A DNA stretch of 9,396 nt from JALYUA01 sp038229875 (GTDB lineage: Bacteria; Acidobacteriota; Thermoanaerobaculia; UBA5066; Gp7-AA6): the NCBI GenBank assembly GCA_038229875.1, contig JBBROA010000142.1, forward strand, positions 1 to 9,396. The letters are read 5' to 3'. Both the position numbers and the translations under genes were made by a program. This document shows positions 1 through 7,054 of this stretch, one piece after another (position 1 is the first letter of the stretch; every line of letters starts with the position of its first letter). Below the pieces are notes generated by a model. It worked only from the letters and a program-made list of their open reading frames with translations. It was not told the DNA's origin and did no database searches.

Positions 1-94
1 AAGGCTCGGGTCGCTCGCCAGCGGCACGATCGCTCCGTTGGCAATCGCCGGCTCGGCCGGATCGAAGTTGATCGTCGAAACCAGCGGCATCGTC
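1..94. repeat. 94-base terminal direct repeat, left copy
   Basis: Base-for-base identical to 9303-9396. It lies inside gene X, over the STIN(F) part of the domain. The identity begins at the first base of the window and its partner ends at the last base, as expected of a closed assembly loop or tandem unit and not of a random cut through two paralogues. The closed unit is 9302 bases. Confidence 0.97.
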
Positions 95-387
95 GCGTTG
101 TACGGCCAGATCCTCAAGTGCCCGCCGCCCGTCGGCGCCACAACCACCACGTTTAACACCGCCGCCTGGGCCGTCGCCGGCACCCCGCAGGTGCCCGTCA
201 CCGGAAAGCTCCGTGTCCCCTGACCCGTCAACGCAGGACCCCCCGTCACCCCCGTCGCATTGCGCGTGTCCACGATGCGGCACGGCGTCACCGAATAGAA
301 CTGGTACGGCCCCGCCGCCGAAGCCGCCGAGGCGATGACCGCGAGACCGGCCCCGACGAGAAACGAGCGAAACGTTTTTCTGTTCAT
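1..387 (-). CDS. Gene X, 5' part: secreted stand-alone PCRxxDTR/GYF domain protein (runs off the window edge)
   Basis: The ATG is at 387-385 and the frame stays open for 129 codons to base 1, so the 3' end is missing. A classic Sec signal peptide opens it (MNRKTFRSFLVGAGLAVIAS, cleavage near ASAA-GP). The mature part begins at once with YSVTPCRIVDTR at about residues 31-42, then CGVP, then STINF near residue 104. These are the hallmarks of the domain that ends the two larger proteins at 396-4382 and 7055-9184, so this protein is essentially that domain alone. If the 94-base end repeat is closed, the frame continues into 9302-9225 and ends DVTGYFQ-stop, giving 154 aa with two Cys, probably disulfide-bonded outside the cytoplasm. 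The start lies 8 bases after the propeller gene's stop with a strong AGGAG. I know no experimentally assigned function; surface anchoring or sorting is inference. Confidence 0.85.
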   Translation of the reverse strand, partial: MNRKTFRSFLVGAGLAVIASAASAAGPYQFYSVTPCRIVDTRNATGVTGGPALTGQGTRSFPVTGTCGVPATAQAAVLNVVVVAPTGGGHLRIWPYNATMPLVSTINFDPAEPAIANGAIVPLASDPSL

Positions 388-398
388 TTCATCTCCTA
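388..398 (-). promoter_or_regulatory. Shine-Dalgarno of gene X overlapping the upstream stop codon
   Basis: On the minus strand the sequence reads TAGGAGATGAAATG. The TAG is the stop of the propeller gene, AGGAG at 397-393 is a strong ribosome-binding site, and ATG starts at 387 after a 5-base spacer. A nearer ATG at 392 is followed by AAA TGA and cannot be the start. The arrangement implies translational coupling between the propeller gene and gene X. Confidence 0.8.
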
Positions 399-3300
399 CT
401 GAAAATATCCGTTGACGTCGAGGATCCAGTCCACTGTGCCGGCGCCCTGGCTCACGAAGACGGTGACGTCTCCGGAAGGCCCGAGCCTGATGATCGCATT
501 GTTCGCGCGAGTCTGGCCCGGGTTGTAGTTCATTGTGGAGGCGAGGGGCCGGGACGCGCCTCCGGAATAGACCGTCAGAACGCCGGGACCGTTGGTCTGG
601 TTGGTGACGGCGAGGTTGGCGGAAACCGCCGTGGCCCCCACCGGGATGTTGCACTGGCCCGTCAGGACGAAGGTCCGCGAGGCCGCATCGGCCAGCGCGG
701 GGCCGCCGTAGGTGCCCGTCGCGTTCCGGGTGTCCACGACCCGGCACGGAGCGACCGTGAAGTAGCCGTTGACCACGCAGGCGGTGTTGATCGTGACGGT
801 CGCCCCGCCCACCGAGGCACAGCCACCGGCCGCGGTCACCGTCACCCCGAGAACGACCGAGCCCGAAGCGCCGGCGGTGTAGGTGATGGAACGGGTCCCG
901 GCGCCGCCGGTGATCGTGCCGCCCGTGATCGTCCAGGCATAGGTCGCTCCAGGGCCGGCGTCCGGCACGGAGGCGGGATTCAAAGTGGAGTTGGCGCAGG
1001 TCGAAGCCCCCGTCGTGACCGTCGAGGAGGGCACGCCCGGCAGACTGATGACCTGGGAGCAGGTGTTGCCGTTCGCATCCGTCGCCACGACCGTACCGGA
1101 CCCGGCGGCGCACGTCACCGTGTTGACGACATACGTGGCCGAGGTGGGATTCGTGAGATTGACCGAAGTGAGAGTCAGATTCGTGGAGCCCGGCTGGAGC
1201 ACGATCGAAACGACGCCGGTGTCGTTGGGCGCGGACTCGGTCGCGGTCCCGTTGAACTGGGCGGGAGTCACGGCGGTGCCTCCGCAGACCGGCGGGGTGA
1301 CGTCGCTCGAGTTCAAGGCAAACATGCCGCGTCCGTGCGTGGCCGCGACGATCTGGCCCGTGCTCGCGTTCCTCTCCAGGCCGAAAACCGTGACGACCGG
1401 GAAACCTTGCGAGAGATAAGACCAGTGGGCGCCGCCGTTCAGAGTGCGGTACACCCCGACGTCGGTCCCGACGTAGACGCGCTCGGGCGAGGCCGGTTCG
1501 AGGGCGATCGCGTTCACGGGAACGTCCGGAAGGTCTCCGGAGATGTCCGTCCACGTCCCGGTCGAAAGCCCGTTCGCGGTCTTGAAGACGTGTCCCGGAG
1601 TCGTCGGCGTGTTCCCGTTGAAACCCGAGAAGGCGACATAGGCGGTGTTGCCGGTCGCGTCGGCCGGAGAGACGGCAATGGAGGTGACGGCTCGGTTGGG
1701 CAGAGGCGCCTTGTCGAGAACGGTCCAGGTCGGCGTCGCGACGGCCTCGACCGTGGAGGAGACCTCGACCCGACCGTCAGACGACCCGGTGTAGACGACT
1801 TCTTTGCCACCGAGGAGATTCGGCAGCGCCGCGATCCACGAAAGGTAATTGTTTCCGGCCTTGACGAGCGACGGACTCACGGCCTTCCACGACGCCGGGA
1901 GGGTGCAGACGACGGCGGGGAATCCGCACCCCGAGGTCGAGACCGTCGGGCAGCACGGGCTCTGGGGATCCGCCGAGCGGTACACCTTGTTCGTGCCGAA
2001 ATAGACGACGTTCGGTGTGAACGCCGGATGCGAGGTCAGAGGTGCATAGAAGGAGACCGGGTCAGTGGCGTTGATGCCGTTGTAGTACTGCCCTGCGGCG
2101 CCGTAATAGGAACCGACGAAGGCCCACGTTCCCGGTCCGCCGGAGCCGCCGGTCGTGCTCTTCGATGGCCCCATGAAATTGAAGGCCTGGTTGAAGTACG
2201 TGTGGAGCATCCGGTTCGGATTGCCCTGGTCGATCACCGCCTGACCCCCGTCGCCGAAGTCCGCGTGGAACCAGGCGGGAGGAGTCTGCAGCGCCGAATT
2301 CAAGAGGTTCGTCCCGTTGTCCTGTGTTCCTCCGAGCACGATGTTCGGATTGCTCGGATGCGTCGCGACACCGGAAAACTGGGTGATCGCGATGTTGGTG
2401 TTCAGGGTCGTCCAGGAGGCGCCCTTGTTCGCCGTCCGCCAGATCCCACCGTCGTTGCCGTTGAAAACGGGACGCGGGTAAGTCGCGGCGGTCCGGTCGA
2501 ACTCGATGACGTGATCGTCCCCGTGGACGCCGCCGTTCGCCGCGTCTCCCTGGGACACCGAGCGCCAGGTGGCGCCCCCGTCGTCGCTGCGCCAGATCGA
2601 GTGCGACAGGCTCGGTCCGAGGCCCGAGAGATCGGACGCGAATCCGGAGTTGGGGTTGCCTCCGACGTAGACCGTGTTCGCCGCCGCGTCGGAAGGATCG
2701 GCCGCGATCGTCATGTCGTAGAAGCACTGCCCGTCGCAGTAGGTCGGGTACGTTCCGACGGAGAAGGTGGCTCCGGAGGCCGCCGGCGCCGACGCCTTCA
2801 GGACGAGAGCGGTCGAGCTCGTGACGCTCGCGATCGTCGCCGAGACGTTGTTGTTCAGGATGATCCTGCGGTTCACCCAGGCGCTTCCGGTCACGAAGGT
2901 CGGACCCGAGACCCACGTCACGGACGTCCCGGACACGTTGGCCGTGCCGTTGAATCCGTTGTCCAGGTGCGACCAGTTCGTGCCCCCGTTGGTGGTCTTG
3001 TACACGCCCCACAGGATGGACCCGGAGCTCGAGATCGCCGCGTACAGTGTTCCCGGAGCGCCGCTTCCGCCGATCGTGAGACTGATGCGGCCCCAGGTCG
3101 GCGAGACGGTCGCGTTATTGGGAAAGCCGGTCGCCAGGCGCGTGTAGGTCGCCGGGGCGCCCGAGAACGCGTTTGTCGACTTCCAGACTCCGTTTGCGAG
3201 CACGGCCGCGTAGAGCACGTCGTGATTGGTCGGATCGATCGCCATGTCCTTGATCGACTGCGCACCCGAGCCCGCCGTCTGCAGCGTCCAAGTGGCGCCG

Positions 3301-4382
3301 CTGTCTGTCGACTTCCAGACGCCGCGGGCGGCGCCGCTCGTGGTGCTGCACGTGGCGAACGTGCCGCTCGTGTAGAAGCCGCTCGTCGTCGCCGCCCAGA
3401 GAGTCGTCGACGTGGTCGATCCCGCCGTCGACGGATCGATGATGATCTTCGCCACGGTCTTTCCGACGAAGGGGCCGGTGTTCCCGAGAACGCTGCCTCC
3501 GCCGCCCGTCAACAGCGTCCACGTAGTCCCCCCGTCGGCGGAGCGAAGGACTCCCTGGCCGTAGTACGAGTCGCAGGATCCGTTTGGCTCCCCCGTTCCG
3601 GCATAGACGATGTTCGGATCCACCGGGTCGACCGCAATGGCGCCCATTGCAAGTGAGGCCTGACGATCGGTCAGGGGCGTCCACGTCGGGCTGGCCGCGG
3701 TCGCGTTGGTCGTTTTCCAGACGCCGCCCTGCGCACCGCCGACGTACACGACGTCGGGCAGAGTGGGGTGGACCGCCACCGCCGTCAGTCGTCCGCTCAC
3801 CGCCGTGCCGGGGCCGACGGACGTGTCGGTCTGTCCGTTAGGGATCGTGGCCGGCCCGAGCGCATTCCAGGTCGGCTGAGGCGGCGTCCCGGGAGGGGGA
3901 GAGTCGTCGGGTCTGCCGTCGAGGCGGCCGTTCGCGGCAGCCGTCTGTGCGAGCGCGTTCGCAATCGCTCCTTCGGGGATCTCGACCGCCGGATAAGCGC
4001 GCTGCCCGTAGAACCACCGGTCGAAAGCGTCCCGGTTCTCCACATTGCCCTCGCCTTCCAGCGCGCGGGAAGTCGATTCCATCTCCTCGCGGAACCGGTC
4101 ACGCAGCGCGGTGCTGCGCGGCTTCACGGCCGCCACGGCGGCCGGGGCTTTCGCACGCTGCCGAGTGGCGACGCGCTTGCGGCCCGCAACTGTCATGGGA
4201 GGAGCCGCGGGCCTGGCGAGCAGCGGCCCGGCCGTGGCCGCGACGGGCTCGGAGGCGATCAGGGCGGGGCCGGGCGCTCGATCGATTCTCCGGCGAGGAC
4301 CGTCCCGATGCGTGGCGTGGACACCGAGAACGACGGCAAAAATAGCGGCCGGGACGAGCATGAGGGTTCGTTTGCTGTGCAA
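396..4382 (-). CDS. Secreted Asp-box (BNR/sortilin-like) beta-propeller protein with C-terminal PCRxxDTR/GYF domain
   Basis: 1328 aa. Residues 1-24 are a signal peptide (hydrophobic LMLVPAAIFAVVLGV). An Ala/Pro/Arg linker follows, with WFYGQRAYPAVEIPEGA at 123-139, as I recall from this secreted family. From about 172 to 1023 there are many Asp-box-like repeats: VLRSADGGTTW (278), VWKSTDSGATW (355), VYKTTNGGTNW (460), IWRSDDGGATW (596), IWRTANKGASW (647), VYRTLNGGAHW (977). Sortilin-like signatures CDGQCFYDM, GDDHVIEFD, NGNDGGIWRT, GGTQDNGT and ATHGRGMF support one or two large propellers. About 1030-1116 is HYR-like, 1120-1200 is PKD/Ig-like, and 1207-1328 is the shared domain ending DVNGYFQ. 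No sialidase active-site set is evident, so binding or scaffolding is likelier than catalysis. The TTG start at 4382 follows AAAAAGGGG at 6-base spacing; no nearby in-frame ATG precedes it. Confidence 0.9.
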   Translation of the reverse strand: MHSKRTLMLVPAAIFAVVLGVHATHRDGPRRRIDRAPGPALIASEPVAATAGPLLARPAAPPMTVAGRKRVATRQRAKAPAAVAAVKPRSTALRDRFREEMESTSRALEGEGNVENRDAFDRWFYGQRAYPAVEIPEGAIANALAQTAAANGRLDGRPDDSPPPGTPPQPTWNALGPATIPNGQTDTSVGPGTAVSGRLTAVAVHPTLPDVVYVGGAQGGVWKTTNATAASPTWTPLTDRQASLAMGAIAVDPVDPNIVYAGTGEPNGSCDSYYGQGVLRSADGGTTWTLLTGGGGSVLGNTGPFVGKTVAKIIIDPSTAGSTTSTTLWAATTSGFYTSGTFATCSTTSGAARGVWKSTDSGATWTLQTAGSGAQSIKDMAIDPTNHDVLYAAVLANGVWKSTNAFSGAPATYTRLATGFPNNATVSPTWGRISLTIGGSGAPGTLYAAISSSGSILWGVYKTTNGGTNWSHLDNGFNGTANVSGTSVTWVSGPTFVTGSAWVNRRIILNNNVSATIASVTSSTALVLKASAPAASGATFSVGTYPTYCDGQCFYDMTIAADPSDAAANTVYVGGNPNSGFASDLSGLGPSLSHSIWRSDDGGATWRSVSQGDAANGGVHGDDHVIEFDRTAATYPRPVFNGNDGGIWRTANKGASWTTLNTNIAITQFSGVATHPSNPNIVLGGTQDNGTNLLNSALQTPPAWFHADFGDGGQAVIDQGNPNRMLHTYFNQAFNFMGPSKSTTGGSGGPGTWAFVGSYYGAAGQYYNGINATDPVSFYAPLTSHPAFTPNVVYFGTNKVYRSADPQSPCCPTVSTSGCGFPAVVCTLPASWKAVSPSLVKAGNNYLSWIAALPNLLGGKEVVYTGSSDGRVEVSSTVEAVATPTWTVLDKAPLPNRAVTSIAVSPADATGNTAYVAFSGFNGNTPTTPGHVFKTANGLSTGTWTDISGDLPDVPVNAIALEPASPERVYVGTDVGVYRTLNGGAHWSYLSQGFPVVTVFGLERNASTGQIVAATHGRGMFALNSSDVTPPVCGGTAVTPAQFNGTATESAPNDTGVVSIVLQPGSTNLTLTSVNLTNPTSATYVVNTVTCAAGSGTVVATDANGNTCSQVISLPGVPSSTVTTGASTCANSTLNPASVPDAGPGATYAWTITGGTITGGAGTRSITYTAGASGSVVLGVTVTAAGGCASVGGATVTINTACVVNGYFTVAPCRVVDTRNATGTYGGPALADAASRTFVLTGQCNIPVGATAVSANLAVTNQTNGPGVLTVYSGGASRPLASTMNYNPGQTRANNAIIRLGPSGDVTVFVSQGAGTVDWILDVNGYFQ

Positions 4383-4388
4383 CGCATG

Positions 4389-4397
4389 CCCCTTTTT
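4389..4397 (-). promoter_or_regulatory. Ribosome-binding site supporting the TTG start of the propeller gene
   Basis: The minus strand reads AAAAAGGGG, then CATGCG, then TTG. The ATG inside the spacer (from 4387) is out of frame with the protein. The 6-base spacing to TTG at 4382 and the signal peptide that follows decide the start. Confidence 0.6.
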
Positions 4398-4473
4398 GAA
4401 GGATGGTGGCTTAGCGGGACTCTCGACGAGGGAACCGCGAGTCGATGGATGTCTTAACGGTTGGCCGAGCCAC

Positions 4474-4500
4474 GCTATATCGGGATTCGAGAGGTGTCAA
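4474..4500 (-). promoter_or_regulatory. Candidate sigma-70-like promoter upstream of the propeller gene
   Basis: The 132-base gap 4383-4514 holds a perfect TTGACA -35 box (minus strand, 4500-4495) and TATAGC (4479-4474), 15 bases apart. The spacer is shorter than the usual 16-18 and the -10 box matches only TATA, so support is weak. It lies about 90 bases before the TTG start and just after the stop of the phosphatase/TPR gene. The rest of the gap shows only a weak inverted repeat, GACTC/GAGTC at 4418-4443, with no T-run. Confidence 0.3.
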
Positions 4501-4514
4501 TGACAACGTCGAAA

Positions 4515-6935
4515 TCAGGAAGGGGGAATATCTCCGCCCCCGAACTGGCGCAAAAAGTCTCGAACATCCGACTGGTTAGGATCGATCTCGAGCGATTCTT
4601 TCCACAGGGAGAGGGCCCGGTCCCGAGAGCCTTTTTTCCCCACCAGGAGCGCCGCCAGGGTCTTGCAGGCGAGCGCCGTCGGCTTCAGCGCGATGGATCG
4701 TTCGTAGGCGGCGATCGCCCCATCGATGTTGCCCTTCCTTCCCTCCGCGGCTCCCAGCATTCCGAAAAGAACGTGCGAGCGCGGCAGGCGGTCGACGGCC
4801 TGCCGCAGCGTGGCGAGCGCCTCCGCCTCCTTCCGTTCGCTCTGAAGAAGGAGGGAGAGGTCCCCGTACGCATTCTCCCGTTCCGGGTCGGTCCTCGCCG
4901 AGGAAATGGCCCTCCGGAACGCGGCCTCCGCTTCCGCGGGCGAACCGCCGCTCGCCAGGGCGGATCCCAGCTTTCGCTCCAGCGGCGAACTTTGCGGAGA
5001 CGAGCGGAGCGCTCTGGCAAAGTGTCTCGCCGCGGCGCCGTAGTCCTTTTCCCGTAACGCGAGCTCTCCCCGCGCCGCGGAGAGAGACGCGGCAGACGCG
5101 ATGCGGGCCGCCTGATCGAGATCCCGATGCGCCTCCGCGAAGCGGCCGAGAATCGCATGCGCCTCCGCCTGCAGCAGCAGGATCTCGGCATTCAGATCGT
5201 CCGCGTCGGTGAGTGATCGCGCCCGCGCGAGCTCCTGGAGCGCCGTCGCGCCATCCCCGCGCGCCTGCGCGAGCCGGGCCTTCGCGAAATAGAGGATCGG
5301 GAGTCGGTCGTCGGCTTTCCCCGCGGCGGCAAGCTCGCTCTCGGCCTCCGGAAACCGGCCGGTCTCGACGGCCCAGGACGCTCGCTGCACGTGAACCCAG
5401 AAGCTGTCCGGTTCCGCCGCCGACGCGCGCTCGATCAGAGGGCGGGCGCGCTCGGCTTCGCCCCGTCTTAAGTAAATCGCGGCCGCGGCGAGCAGCCCAT
5501 TGACGTTTTTCGGATCGAGGGCGACGGCTTTTCCGAACGCGCGAAGAGCTCCGTCCAGGTCGCCCGAACCCGAAAGCGCCGTCGCCTCGTTCACGAAGGA
5601 CGCCGCCGTCCTCCCGTCCGCGTCGTGAGCCGCGCCACGCCCGTTTCCCGAGAGGTACCCGAGTGCCATCAACTTCTGAACGGCCTCCGGGTCCTCCCCT
5701 CCCGAAGGCGCCGGCCGGGCTTTCGGAAGGGCTCGGTACCGCGCGACGGAAGGAACCTCACGAAGCGCGCCCGCCCGAAAACCCTCAGACAGCGGGCGTC
5801 CCGCGAGCTCGCGCGATTGCGGCACCCGGAGCAGCGCGAGCACCGTGGGGGCGACGTCGAGAATGGAAGCCCCCGGGATGTGCGCCGGCACGGCCGGGCC
5901 GCCATGCAGGAAAACGACGCCATGGAGCCGGTGCCACAGCGGGGCCCGGCCGGTGTCCGCCCGTCCGGAAGTTCGTGGTCGTTCGGCACCGCTCTTGAAC
6001 CCATGGTCGGAGACGACGATCGTGACGGTGCCGGGGCCGGCGAGGCGGAGGAGATCCGCGAGCACCTCGTCCTGATACTCGTAGTAACGGTCCACCGTGA
6101 CGGAGAAGGCGCGGAAGTCGGCGTCCGACACACCCGGAAGCCGCGGCGGAGCGTCTTCCATGAAGAGGTGCTGGCAGGCATCCACGCCCTCGAAGTAGAC
6201 GGCGAGCAGATCGGTTGCAAACCGCGCCTGAAGATGAGGAAGAACGCGGCGGTAGAACTCGCTGGTCGCGTGGATTCGCGCCAGCTGGTCCAGGCGCGCC
6301 GCGCCGTCTGGCGAGAGCTCGGCCGCGGGGTCGGCCAGAAAGCGCCGGCGCGTCGCCTGCAGATCGACCGCGGGCTCTCCAAACTGCTCCCTCAGCTCCG
6401 CGGCCAGAGACTCTGGAAAGGTGGCGCCCGCGACGGCGCGCGCACTTCGGACCTGGTGGAACCCGAGCCGGTCGGAGACCTCGAAGCCGGCCACGCGCTC
6501 CGCCGGGTACGAGGCGTACCACCCGACGAATCCGGACGTGCGGCCAAATTGGCCGAGGATGTTCCAGAGCGCGGGCACCCGCCGCCGGGCACTGGTGATC
6601 GGCGTCGCGGCGCCATCGCGGCCGAACTCAACAAAATCGAGCACGCCATGCTCCTCGGCCTTTCGCCCGGTCGCGATCGTCGTCCACACGATGGGGGAAA
6701 GGAGAGGCTCCCGCGACCGGAGGAGTCCGAAGGCTCCTTCACGTTCGAGACGAGCGAAGGTCGGGAGCCGGCCCGCCGCGATCAGGCGATCGATCACCAC
6801 GAGGTCCGCGCCATCGACCCCGATCAGAAGAACGCGGGGAGCGGAGGGGCGCCGCGCCGCCGCTTCGCCGCCGGCGTGAGGGGCCGCGGCGAGAAGACAG
6901 AGCCATGTCAGGGCGTTCCTGAAAATCTGCTTCAA
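4515..6935 (-). CDS. Exported alkaline-phosphatase-superfamily phosphodiesterase/phosphatase fused to TPR repeats
   Basis: 806 aa. Residues 1-21 form a signal peptide (ALTWLCLLAAAPHA, cleavage before GGEA). The N-terminal domain (about 33-400) is type I phosphodiesterase/nucleotide-pyrophosphatase-like: GVDG (D41), a nucleophile segment LSPIVWTTIATG with S80 where the family has Thr/Ser, YFEGVDACQH (D252, H256), VVSDHGF (D310, H311), and LHGVVFLHGGPAV (H338). These fit the two-metal site, so it is probably active; the substrate cannot be read from sequence. A linker with KLMALGYLSG (421-430) leads to about ten TPR-like helical repeats (450-800), likely for protein contacts. It lacks the GYF domain of its neighbours. 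TTG at 6935 is the only start that keeps the signal peptide; an in-frame TGA lies 27 bases upstream, and no clear Shine-Dalgarno precedes it. Confidence 0.9.
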   Translation of the reverse strand: MKQIFRNALTWLCLLAAAPHAGGEAAARRPSAPRVLLIGVDGADLVVIDRLIAAGRLPTFARLEREGAFGLLRSREPLLSPIVWTTIATGRKAEEHGVLDFVEFGRDGAATPITSARRRVPALWNILGQFGRTSGFVGWYASYPAERVAGFEVSDRLGFHQVRSARAVAGATFPESLAAELREQFGEPAVDLQATRRRFLADPAAELSPDGAARLDQLARIHATSEFYRRVLPHLQARFATDLLAVYFEGVDACQHLFMEDAPPRLPGVSDADFRAFSVTVDRYYEYQDEVLADLLRLAGPGTVTIVVSDHGFKSGAERPRTSGRADTGRAPLWHRLHGVVFLHGGPAVPAHIPGASILDVAPTVLALLRVPQSRELAGRPLSEGFRAGALREVPSVARYRALPKARPAPSGGEDPEAVQKLMALGYLSGNGRGAAHDADGRTAASFVNEATALSGSGDLDGALRAFGKAVALDPKNVNGLLAAAAIYLRRGEAERARPLIERASAAEPDSFWVHVQRASWAVETGRFPEAESELAAAGKADDRLPILYFAKARLAQARGDGATALQELARARSLTDADDLNAEILLLQAEAHAILGRFAEAHRDLDQAARIASAASLSAARGELALREKDYGAAARHFARALRSSPQSSPLERKLGSALASGGSPAEAEAAFRRAISSARTDPERENAYGDLSLLLQSERKEAEALATLRQAVDRLPRSHVLFGMLGAAEGRKGNIDGAIAAYERSIALKPTALACKTLAALLVGKKGSRDRALSLWKESLEIDPNQSDVRDFLRQFGGGDIPPS

Positions 6936-7012
6936 AGTAAGACCGGAAGGGAAGGATACTCACCGGAACTCCCGGGCGCCACCCGATCCCTCAGATCCCT
7001 CGGCCGGATCCC

Positions 7013-7054
7013 CCGACGTGGCACCGCGCCTGCAGCTCTCTCTTGCCGCGTCGG
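7013..7054 (-). other. Inverted repeat / RNA hairpin directly after the C25-like gene
   Basis: Beginning at the base after the TAG stop (7057-7055), the transcript would fold as CCGACG, one mismatch, GGCA, a 20-base loop, TGCC, CGTCGG: ten pairs with one C-A mismatch. No T-run follows, so it is not a standard intrinsic terminator. It may be a 3' stabiliser or attenuator before the phosphatase/TPR gene. The rest of this 119-base gap holds GATCCC three times on the plus strand (6985, 6994, 7007), irregularly spaced. Confidence 0.45.

Noticed and set aside
38..223. 61-codon plus-strand open frame at the left edge
   Set aside because: It is antisense to the signal-peptide gene X, whose domain matches two other proteins in the window.
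1335..3656. 773-codon plus-strand open frame antisense to the propeller gene
   Set aside because: Its product is an Arg/Gly/Asp/Val-rich string with no domain, as expected of a GC-rich antisense shadow. The minus-strand frame has signal peptide, repeats and a conserved ending.
396..4382. True sialidase (neuraminidase) annotation from the Asp-boxes
   Set aside because: Asp-boxes are structural and occur in many non-enzymatic propellers. I could not find the sialidase arginine triad and nucleophile set in recognisable context.
4418..4443. Inverted repeat GACTC/GAGTC as a terminator
   Set aside because: Only 5 pairs with a 16-base loop and no T-run.
6739..6963. 74-codon minus-strand frame starting ATG at 6963, overlapping the phosphatase/TPR start
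   Set aside because: It turns into Arg/Ser-rich shadow sequence. The TTG frame gives a signal peptide followed by the GVDG metal motif.
6985..7012. Three GATCCC copies as an operator or iteron array
   Set aside because: Spacings of 9 and 13 bases are irregular and the unit is only 6 bases, so chance is likely at this GC content.
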